A stretch of DNA of 64,000 bases from Stenotrophomonas maltophilia (GTDB taxonomy: Bacteria; Pseudomonadota; Gammaproteobacteria; Xanthomonadales; Xanthomonadaceae). This document shows, piece by piece, positions 8,117 to 15,700 of this stretch (the stretch's first letter is position 1; the number at the start of each line of letters is the position of its first letter). The notes beneath the pieces are model-generated. The model ran no database searches, was not told the DNA's origin, and worked only from the letters and a program-made list of their open reading frames with translations. A program made the translations under genes and the position numbers. The stretch covers positions 1,873,001 to 1,937,000 of the forward strand of contig NZ_CP154630.1 of NCBI RefSeq assembly GCF_039555535.1, given 5' to 3'.

Positions 8117-8656
8117 ATGGCCAATAGCAAAGTCTTGCTTTTAAGCGGGCCGTTCAGTGTGGGTAAGTCCTCCCTGACCAAGGAGCTTACGGAGAGGCAT
8201 GCTTTCATGAAGGTCAGCACAAGCAGTTATCTAAACGCGCTTATTCCTGACGCCGTTTCGCTCGATGCAGTAAAGCTGAGGCGTGCACAGCAGATCAAGG
8301 GCGACCAACTGGATGACGAGACAGACTTTGGTTGGGTCGTTAGGCCAGTCACTGTCAATGCTTTGCTAGCCAATCCGCTCATCGATAGATGGATCGTCGA
8401 TGCCGTCCGAAAATCGAGACAAGTCACTCATTTTCGAGACGAATTTGGTGGGGCTGTCTATCACGCCCATCTCCATGCATCGGACGTCTTACTTCGCTCT
8501 CGATACGCAGGTTCAGATCAAGACTACGCGGCCGCCGTAGCTCATTCGAATGAGCAAAGCGCCCGCGGCCTCGGCGTCATCGCTGACGTTGTGATAGATG
8601 TGGATGGTCTTTCTCCTGCCGACCTCGCTCTACGCATTGTCCAGGAGATGCCTTGA
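8117..8656 (+). CDS. P-loop nucleotide kinase-like protein
   Basis: This encodes 179 residues from the ATG at 8117; an in-frame ATG at 8057 is possible but its extension does not look like a domain. Walker A is GPFSVGKSS at residues 11-19. The C-terminal part AVYHAHLHASDVLLRSRY resembles the LID/substrate region of small NMP kinases, and a parallel pattern (LTHVHLYASLERLHQMY) occurs in the N-terminal domain of the next gene, so the two kinases look like paralogues. It probably phosphorylates a (deoxy)nucleoside monophosphate, but the substrate cannot be read from sequence. The stop is one base before the ATG of the next gene, so translation is likely coupled. Confidence 0.7.
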   Translation: MANSKVLLLSGPFSVGKSSLTKELTERHAFMKVSTSSYLNALIPDAVSLDAVKLRRAQQIKGDQLDDETDFGWVVRPVTVNALLANPLIDRWIVDAVRKSRQVTHFRDEFGGAVYHAHLHASDVLLRSRYAGSDQDYAAAVAHSNEQSARGLGVIADVVIDVDGLSPADLALRIVQEMP

Positions 8657-8657
8657 C

Positions 8658-10301
8658 ATGAATCAGCATCGAGTTGTCTTGATCACGGGTAAGCTTGGTG
8701 CGGGCAAGACAGGCTTGGCTCGAGCGTTGTCAGAGAGATTTAATTTCCAGCTTTTGCCGCCTGACCTGAGCGTGCAAGCAGAGAGGTCTTCCGAAGCTGC
8801 GACTTCGCCAGGTGGTGACGAGGAGGGAAACCGGCTCATTGACCGCGTTGTCGCCGCGCTCAGCTCCCTTGACGATGGGCAGCTTGGTATCGTGATAGAT
8901 GGTGCTCTGTCGTCGCGAGTCGTCAAGCAGCTCCGGTCGCAGTTTAGAAGTCAGCTAACGCACGTACATCTCTATGCATCGTTAGAAAGACTGCATCAGA
9001 TGTATCTTTCCGGCGAAGGGTCTCTCCCAGGCGCGTTGACCTATGATGAAGTTGATTCACTAGAAGAAGGCGAGGTTGAGCTCCTCAAAGCCGATGCCGA
9101 TGTTCGAATTTCCACAAACCGATCAGACCATGGAGACACGCTCGTTCGTGTTGCCGCGCACTTGCATCTGCTTACGCCTCCTGACGTCAAGTGTGTGGAT
9201 GTGCTTGTGGGAGGGCAATATGGGAGCGAAGGGAAGGGCAACATCGTTGCCTACTTGGCCAATGAGTATGACGTCCTCGTCCGAGTCGGTGGCCCAAATG
9301 CCGGCCACACGGTCGCGAACGCGGCCGGCAAGGCTGTTCACCATCAGCTTCCGTCTGGCGCGAGCTTCTCGACGGCGCTCCTTGTGCTGGGACCAGGTTT
9401 CACCATCAATGTTGAAAAGTTGCTGGAAGAGATCAAAAAGTTTGGTATTGCCGCGCATCGCGTAGCGATCGATCCACAGGCCACGATCATTGAGCAAGAC
9501 GACATCGATGAGGAATGCCAAGGTGTAGTTGGCGCGATCGCATCGACCGGCAGCGGAAGTGGTGCGGCAAAAGCACGGCGAATAAGGTATCGAGGAGCAC
9601 TAAGTTCGCCGGTAAGGCTGGCAAGGGACATCCCGGAGCTAGCGCCCTTCATTAGAGCCACCGAGCAGGTCTTAGAGAATGCGTACCGCTCGGGTCACTC
9701 GGTATTGCTTGAGGGCACGCAAGGAAGTGCTCTGAGTCTTTATCATGGCGCGTACCCCCATGTAACTTCTCGCGACACCAATGTTGCTGGTTGCTTGGCA
9801 GAGGCTGGAATATCACCCAGTCGCGTACGGAGGATTTTGATGGTGGTCCGCACGACACCCATCCGAGTGGCTAATCCGGATGGGGATGAGGGGCGAGTGT
9901 CTGGAACCTTGAAGAACGAGACAAGCTTTGAAGTTATCTCGCAAAAGGCTGGTCTTGTCCCAGAGGAGGTCATTGGGGCCGAAATCACCTCTACGACCAA
10001 ACGGAAGCGCCGTGTCGGTTGGTTTGAGTGGGCTGAGTTCCGACGCGCTTGCAACCTCAATGCGCCGACGGACATAGTTCTCACGTTCGTTGATTACTTG
10101 GATGTGAAGAATACTCAGGCGAGGCGGTTCGACCAGTTGGCGGACGACACGATCAAGTTCATTGAAGAGGTCGAGCGGGTTGCACAGGCACCCGTATCAC
10201 TGATCAATACGCGCTTCCCGCAAAAGGATGCGGACTTTGAAGACCTGCGGTCTATCATTGACCGAAGAAACTGGACTGCTCGTTCTGAGCGAGGCGCATA
10301 A
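8658..10301 (+). CDS. kinase-adenylosuccinate synthetase-like fusion (PurZ-like active site)
   Basis: The protein has 547 residues; the start ATG at 8658 has CAGGAG upstream inside the preceding gene. Residues 1-170 are a P-loop kinase (GKLGAGKT at 11-18). Residues 178-520 match adenylosuccinate synthetase: GGQYGSEGKGN at 185-195, GGPNAGHT at 211-218 with the conserved His217, STGSG near 297, EGTQGSALSLYHGAYPHVTS at 352-371, and TTKRKRRVGW at 446-455. In PurA enzymes the loop reads G-D-E-G-K-G; here the catalytic Asp is Ser190. As I recall, that Asp-to-Ser change marks phage PurZ, which acts on dGMP in diaminopurine synthesis. The GTP-recognition TKLD motif is TFVD here (Phe477 for Lys), so the phosphate donor may differ. 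The fusion and the island setting argue against a housekeeping purA. Confidence 0.8.
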   Translation: MNQHRVVLITGKLGAGKTGLARALSERFNFQLLPPDLSVQAERSSEAATSPGGDEEGNRLIDRVVAALSSLDDGQLGIVIDGALSSRVVKQLRSQFRSQLTHVHLYASLERLHQMYLSGEGSLPGALTYDEVDSLEEGEVELLKADADVRISTNRSDHGDTLVRVAAHLHLLTPPDVKCVDVLVGGQYGSEGKGNIVAYLANEYDVLVRVGGPNAGHTVANAAGKAVHHQLPSGASFSTALLVLGPGFTINVEKLLEEIKKFGIAAHRVAIDPQATIIEQDDIDEECQGVVGAIASTGSGSGAAKARRIRYRGALSSPVRLARDIPELAPFIRATEQVLENAYRSGHSVLLEGTQGSALSLYHGAYPHVTSRDTNVAGCLAEAGISPSRVRRILMVVRTTPIRVANPDGDEGRVSGTLKNETSFEVISQKAGLVPEEVIGAEITSTTKRKRRVGWFEWAEFRRACNLNAPTDIVLTFVDYLDVKNTQARRFDQLADDTIKFIEEVERVAQAPVSLINTRFPQKDADFEDLRSIIDRRNWTARSERGA

Positions 10302-10303
10302 CT

Positions 10304-10957
10304 GTGGAAATCAGCCATCTCATAGCTAGGTATCCGCGTATTTTTCATATGGCAAATGCTGGCTCTTGGCCGAGCATTCACGCCAGAGGACTGCTCTCTG
10401 CAACTGCCGCGCTGGACAGACTGAATGTCAGTGGCCCTCTACGTGCAAAATTTGAAGATCGGCATCGTCCCGAGATGGCGTCGATACATCCAGGGCTTTC
10501 GGATGACATCGTGTTGCGGGACCAGAAGCCGATGCCACCCAGTCGGATCGAGAGGGCATTGCCGCCTGATCTAACTGCCGCTGACTGGTATCGCTTGATC
10601 AATGGGAAGGTGTTCTTTTGGGCGCAGAGAGAGCGCTTGCTCCGGTTGCTAAACTCATATGGCGAGTTCGAGCACGACGTGTTGACTGTGGACACTACAA
10701 GTCTACTGTCGAGCCATGCGTCACGCGTTCGCCTTTGTCACATGAACTCAGGGAACACTTGGCCGATGCCCCATCCACGTGATGCCTCCATCTTCAAGCC
10801 TATTGATGAGTATCCCGTGAGGCCTAGTGGATTGCCGCAAAAAGAGGTTGTGGAATTGGTCATCGAGTATGGCGTTCCTGACATCAAAGATCATGTCTTG
10901 GCAGTTACTCGGATGCGAGGGTTGGAAGAGCTTGGATCACTATGGCGGCGCACTTAG
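10304..10957 (+). CDS. DUF7002-like protein, possible ADP-ribosyltransferase fold
   Basis: The protein has 217 residues with a GTG start two bases after the fusion gene's stop, so it is translationally coupled and part of the same operon. The pattern YPRIFHMANAGSWPSIHARG, then LLSATAALD, VLRDQKPMP, WYRLINGKVFFW and VDTTSLLSSHASRVRLCHMN fits the DUF7002 family as I remember it. The opening H-x-A...SI-x-x-x-GLLS also resembles DarT/RES-like NAD-using proteins. It may be the effector or the base-modifying partner of the two upstream enzymes. It has no signal peptide or membrane segment. Family call moderate, enzymatic role speculative. Confidence 0.6.
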   Translation: MEISHLIARYPRIFHMANAGSWPSIHARGLLSATAALDRLNVSGPLRAKFEDRHRPEMASIHPGLSDDIVLRDQKPMPPSRIERALPPDLTAADWYRLINGKVFFWAQRERLLRLLNSYGEFEHDVLTVDTTSLLSSHASRVRLCHMNSGNTWPMPHPRDASIFKPIDEYPVRPSGLPQKEVVELVIEYGVPDIKDHVLAVTRMRGLEELGSLWRRT

Positions 10958-11170
10958 GTGAATCATCCAGCCAGGAGGTAAGCTGACTTCCTGAGAAGGC
11001 ATCTTCACTACGAAAAGCTGACTAGCCATGATGGTCCGCTGGCTAAGGATGTCATCTCCGGATACGTTGCTTTGGCCCGCTCGCCGGTCGTAAACTTGAA
11101 GGACACTCACCAGGACACAGTCCGGTTTGAGTTCTGTAGGCAGATCAATGGCTTAGGCTCGGGCACGTTT

Positions 11171-11190
11171 AGTCCCACTCTCTCCGCCAC
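11171..11190 (+). other. tRNA-Ser-3'-end-like segment, candidate attachment-site relic
   Basis: AGTCCCACTCTCTCCGCCAC looks like the T-arm and acceptor 3' half of a serine tRNA (TCCC...CTCTCTCCGCCA). The matching 5' half (GGAGAGA) is not present upstream, so this is not a tRNA gene. It lies between the kinase operon and an AlpA-like gene and is followed by a strong terminator, as at an island integrated into a tRNA. The interval 10958-11170 shows no gene. Confidence 0.35.
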
Positions 11191-11202
11191 TGATTTCAAA
11201 AG

Positions 11203-11230
11203 GCCCCTGGACACAGGGGCTTTTCTGTTT
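11203..11230 (+). terminator. rho-independent terminator
   Basis: A perfect stem GCCCCTG-GACA-CAGGGGC is followed by TTTTCTGTTT. It could end the kinase-operon transcript or be the natural terminator of an ancestral tRNA at this site. Confidence 0.8.
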
Positions 11231-11254
11231 CTACGGCCTTCGCTACCCGCCCGC

Positions 11255-11470
11255 TTACCCATTCACCTGCAAAGATCGATTCTGCACGATCTGCTGCCGA
11301 ACCCGGCCTTGCGCCTCGGATTGTATCCAGAGTGCGCGGCGTCCGATGCGGATAGAGCGCGGGAAGCGGCCGGCCTTGATCTCTCCGCAGATAAAGGTGG
11401 TGTCCATACCGGTCATCTGGCTCACGTGATCAAGCGATAGCAGCTCTTCCAGTCTTTCAGCCGCGCCCAT
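11255..11470 (-). CDS. AlpA-like phage/island regulator
   Basis: The protein has 71 residues; the start ATG at 11470 has GGGGAGG upstream. Residues LLSLDHVSQMTGMDTTFICG then EIKAGRFPRSIRIGRRALW form the MerR-like winged helix of the AlpA/excisionase family; the usual W at the end of the wing is retained. Such proteins activate integrase or excisionase genes of prophages and islands. It stands alone here, 7 kb from the truncated integrase, so its original target may be gone. Confidence 0.75.
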   Translation of the reverse strand: MGAAERLEELLSLDHVSQMTGMDTTFICGEIKAGRFPRSIRIGRRALWIQSEAQGRVRQQIVQNRSLQVNG

Positions 11471-11523
11471 GATGGCCTCCCCAAGCTGGAACTGCAGAAC
11501 GATGTCGATCATCGGCCAAGGCA

Positions 11524-11855
11524 ATGATAACGCTCAGGCGATCTCAGATCTCAGATCTCAGCACCAAGGTTACCCAGCATGACGAGACGATCACGTCGCA
11601 GGCAGGGCTGATCATTGCTTTGCGCAGCGATGTGACCGATGTGGCTGGAAGGACTGCGGCCAACACCACCGCATTGCAGCAGCTGACGACGCGCGTCCCG
11701 TCGCCTACTTCCAGGCTGTCAGCGAACCCAGGGCAGAGTCCACCCTGGTGATGGCACGATTGCCCAAGGAAGCACAGGAGGAGCTGGTGCACCGAATGCG
11801 CGAGTTCGCTAGAAGGGGGGCGAGAGCTCAGCAAGGTGAGTGTGTCAATCAGTGA
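11524..11855 (+). pseudogene. phage tail-gene debris
   Basis: A 75-codon open frame (QISDLSTKVTQHDETITSQA ... TAANTTALQQLTTRV) has the heptad-rich composition of the central part of tail-tip/host-specificity proteins. It ends at 11751. A second 34-codon frame starting at the overlapping ATG at 11751 (MARLPKEAQEELVHRMREF) follows. Neither has the length of an intact phage gene. A triple direct repeat GATCTCA lies at 11540-11560. No further gene is visible up to 11934. Confidence 0.35.
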
Positions 11856-11934
11856 TAACTGGCGCAGTCTAAGTGGATCTTTCGTCCCAGCCTCTCAACA
11901 TCAGGCCGCTGACGGTAGACTGTCGGCTGCAGTC

Positions 11935-12705
11935 CTACGTATTGCGATCAGTCACGATTTTGCTATCTAGGTATTGAATGATGCTGCGGGTTAGATTGAT
12001 GGCAAGCAGCGCCTCATCGCGTTCGACAAGCTGATCGTTGGCGTGAGCTAGGCTCCCTCTGTTACGGAGCGGATTAAGCGAATCTAGGATATTTCCGATG
12101 GAAAAGACAATCTTGCGCATTGCGTCGTCTTGGACGCCCATATCGCGCAGCGCAGGATGGCTTTCTCGCATCAGTTTAAAAACTTGAGTGACTCCAGGAT
12201 CTGCTGGCAGCGAAGCCAGGTTCAGCCCTGCCGATTGGCATACCGTTTTCAAATAACCATGGAGGGCCGTGTGAACGCGATCCAAGGCACTCACTGGACC
12301 CTGCACCTCCAGCAGCGATGCAGCATCGGCCAAGGCTTGACGCACCAGCTCGCTAGCTAACCTGGGTGACGTCGGCTCTACGGCGGCTACTTGGTTGCAT
12401 CGCTTTGCCATGGCAAGCAGCTTCGAACGTGCATCTAGGGTCCGCTGGACCTCTGACCCCACCGGAAATCGGCGGGCAACGCCTCGCACTATCGCCGCCT
12501 GAGTCTGCGGATCGGCGGAAGAGAGCACCGCCAAGAAGCGTTGCCGCGTGGTGCCCGGATAGTCTTCCGGATCGATCGTTAGGTCGCAATAGGCGGCATA
12601 GAACTCACGGTGGGATGAATAGGTGAAATCGCCCAGGTAACCGCCTGACACGCCAATGTAGTGGCTGATGATCCAATGTATTTCAGTCGGGCGTAGGCCT
12701 TCCAT
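11935..12705 (-). CDS. abortive-infection family protein
   Basis: The protein has 256 residues. The C-terminal half matches the Abi C-terminal domain: SALDRVHTALHGYLKTVC, then a Leu/Pro segment, and NILDSLNPLRNRGSLAHAND with the RNxxSxAH motif, followed by an amphipathic helix. The N-terminal part (GVSGGYLGDFTYSSHREFYA, YPGTTRQRFLAVLSSA) resembles the matching N-terminal region of these proteins, which may sense or bind nucleic acid. RN-x-x-x-x-H motifs are typical of HEPN-like RNases, so RNase activity is plausible. It is divergent from the large helicase gene at 12793 with 87 bases between starts, suggesting a shared regulatory region. Confidence 0.7.
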   Translation of the reverse strand: MEGLRPTEIHWIISHYIGVSGGYLGDFTYSSHREFYAAYCDLTIDPEDYPGTTRQRFLAVLSSADPQTQAAIVRGVARRFPVGSEVQRTLDARSKLLAMAKRCNQVAAVEPTSPRLASELVRQALADAASLLEVQGPVSALDRVHTALHGYLKTVCQSAGLNLASLPADPGVTQVFKLMRESHPALRDMGVQDDAMRKIVFSIGNILDSLNPLRNRGSLAHANDQLVERDEALLAINLTRSIIQYLDSKIVTDRNT

Positions 12706-12792
12706 GGATACCTTTGGTCGCCGGCTGGAAGGCCGGCCCAGATGGAGGCACTATAGCCTTGGCGCCCAGTTCCGGGCCATAGGGGGGGAGAC

Positions 12793-15700
12793 ATGGATAA
12801 GTCGTTTGAGGAAGGGACGGTCGACGCCCCGGAGAGCGGATCTGTGCTCCGGGAGCGAGGCTCGCTGATTGACAAGGTCAATCGGGCCCGCCTCGAGCTG
12901 CTGGACCTATCGACCCGCAACCGGTTGCTTAGCGTCCCTAGGTCCGGCCACGCTAAGACGGTGGAAGTGGTCAATGAGCTCGCGAAGGCGATGTATCAGA
13001 CGCTCGTCATCGATGGAAAGCGCTTCACTTTCGCTGCAGGTAGGGCCGACCCAAAGACAGCCGCAGACGATGCCGTAGGCGAGGAAGGCGATCAGTCCGA
13101 CTCAGCCGGCGCCGTCCAGGTAAAGGGTGTTGATGCGGAAGCTGACCTCACGCTTGTCGAGGATGAGCTGGACGACCTCGAACTTCTGGCGCAGCCGAAC
13201 TTAGAGCTGGACGAGCAGGGGCGCCGCGTTAGCCACTGGGACGCCCAGTTGATGACGCGCTTGACACCGACCGGCTTGCAGAAGCGACTCTTAGATCTTT
13301 ACGTTGATGCCCGCACGCTTCAAGAAGAGCAGGGCATCAACGTGCTCTACCTCGGTATTGGCTATCTAAAATGGCGTGCGCCGACCACCCCTAAGATCGA
13401 CCGATATGCTCCACTCGTGCTGGTGCCCGTCGCGTTGGAGCGCAGCAACGCAGGCGAGAAATTCCACCTCAGATGGCAGGGTGATGAGATCGTCGCCAAC
13501 CTGTCGCTCCAGCTCTTCCTGCAACGTCAGTTTGAGATGAAGCTGCCAGAAATCGATGAGTTCGAAAGCCTCGACATCGATGACTACCTGTCCAAGGTTG
13601 CGTCCCTGATTGAGGGTAAGCCTGACTGGGCAGTCGTGCCGGACGATGCGGTATTGGGCCTATTCTCGTTTGCGAAGTTCATGATGTATCGGGATCTAGA
13701 CCCTGCGAGCTGGGAGCAGTCTGGTGGCTTAGGAGCGCTCCCTGCACTTCGGGGCGTAGTTTCGGATGGATTTCCCGGCGCTGCTATTTCGACAAGCGAA
13801 GAGGACATTGACGCCACTGTAAGCCCGGAACATATGCGCCATGTCGTCGACAGCGACAGCTCCCAGTCCCTCGTTGTCCATGACGTACTCAAGGGGCGGA
13901 GCATCGTCGTTCAAGGGCCGCCGGGAACCGGCAAGTCTCAAACCATCGCGAATGTTATCGCGGGGGCAATTGCCGATAAGAAGCGCGTGTTGTTCGTGGC
14001 GGAGAAATTGGCGGCTCTAGAAGTTGTGAAGAGGCGCTTGGACCAAGTTCGACTCGGCGCCGCCTGTCTTGAACTTCACAGCAACAAGGCGAACAAGCGA
14101 GCCCTGCTGGAAGAACTTCGGCTCACATGGAACTTGAGCCCGCTGGCCAATGAGGACAGCGGGCCGATCGTTCGTCAGCTCACTGAGCGACGCGATTTGC
14201 TTAACGCCCATGCCTCGCGCCTGCACCAAGAAATGCTTCCGTCGAGACTGACGCCCTACGAAGTGTTCGGCAACCTTGTTCGGCTGCGTCGGGAGGGATA
14301 TGTCACGGCCCGCATCCGGCTTGATTCGCCGCTCGAGTGGGCGTGGGACAGGGTAGAGGAAAACCAGAAGCTGCTTCAGGACCTGTGCGACCGAGTCCTT
14401 GCAATGGGTATCCCCGACCAGCACGCCTGGGCCGGTGTCGGGAATGACGCGCTGCTGCCGAACGATCGGGACCGGTTGATTGGGGAGATCGCTGAACTCG
14501 CCACTACTCTGGAGGAATGGAGGCAACGCACTGTCGAACTGACCAGCGCTCTCGACCTTACGTTCTCGGACAGCCTAGATGCGCCACAAGCCGCAATTGA
14601 CCGAACCAAGGTTCTGCTGACGGCACCGGCACTCGGACCCGGTGCACTCGCCGACGCGTCTTGGGAGACTCCTTCGGGCCTCGAGAGCCTGGTCGAAGAC
14701 GTTCGGCGTGCGCAGGAGCTGCGCCGAACTTGTAACGAATTTGCGGCCGATTCGGCAGTTGAACGCGTATGGGAGCAAACGAGGCAAGAGTTGTCGAGTG
14801 TTCCTGGTGACTTCGTCCTCGTCAGGGAACTGTCTGTGATGCGCGATGCGCACCAGAAGCTGTCAGGCATGGGGTCTGACCTAGAACGTCTAGCCCAGTT
14901 GGTAGGGGAGCAGCGGCCGCTAACATTCGAGGTAATGGCTCATGTCTGTGCGCTTGCGGAGCGCGCCAGCTCAGCGCCACAGATTGATCGCGATGCTTTG
15001 GTTGCTCGTATTTGGGAGCGAGGCGTTGATTCGGTCCAGAACTTGGTCGAATGGGTGCAACAGGTCCAGGCAGCCCGCCGTGAACTAAGTGAGGTGTTCC
15101 GCGACTCTGCATGGTCTTCCAACTTTGAGGGCGCTCGGCTGCAAATCGCCAGTCGTACCGGGAGCTTCTTGCGCTTTTTAAGCGGCGAGTGGCGTGCCGC
15201 AAATCGGCTGGTCCGCGCGCAGCTGCGAAATCCAAAGCTTCCAGCTGATCATTTGTTGCCAGCACTGGACAAACTCCTTGACGCCCAGGCAGCGCTCCGC
15301 CGGCTCGACGAGGGAAATGCTCAGGGTGAAGAAGCGTTCGGCGCCAACTGGGAGCGTGATCGTTCTGATGCCGCTTTCTTAAGAGGCGTTGTAGCTTGGA
15401 TGCGTGGCATGCGCCCGCTTGGGCTGGGTGCGCGCGAGCAAGTCGCCGCCATTGGTGATAAGGGCTTAGCGGCTGAGTTGGCGGCTCGCCTTGGCCCGGG
15501 ACTGGCCGAAGTCCAAGCCCTTTTGTCTCCCATACATGAATCATTGCTCACTAGCGGGCAGATGCTGTGGAGCGCGGTAGAGTCCTCGCTTCCAAGGGTC
15601 CCGCTGCATCGATTGTTAGACGACACGGCCCCGTTCGAACAGGCAATTTCGGCGTGCGATTCGCTGAATAACGCTAAGGCGATGACCGTGTCACTGGCCC

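Noticed and set aside
8658..10301. Housekeeping purA
   Set aside because: The AdSS domain is fused to a kinase, sits in an island operon and has Ser for the catalytic Asp.
11100..11195. A complete serine tRNA gene
   Set aside because: Only the 3' part is recognisable; the complementary 5' acceptor strand and an anticodon arm are missing.
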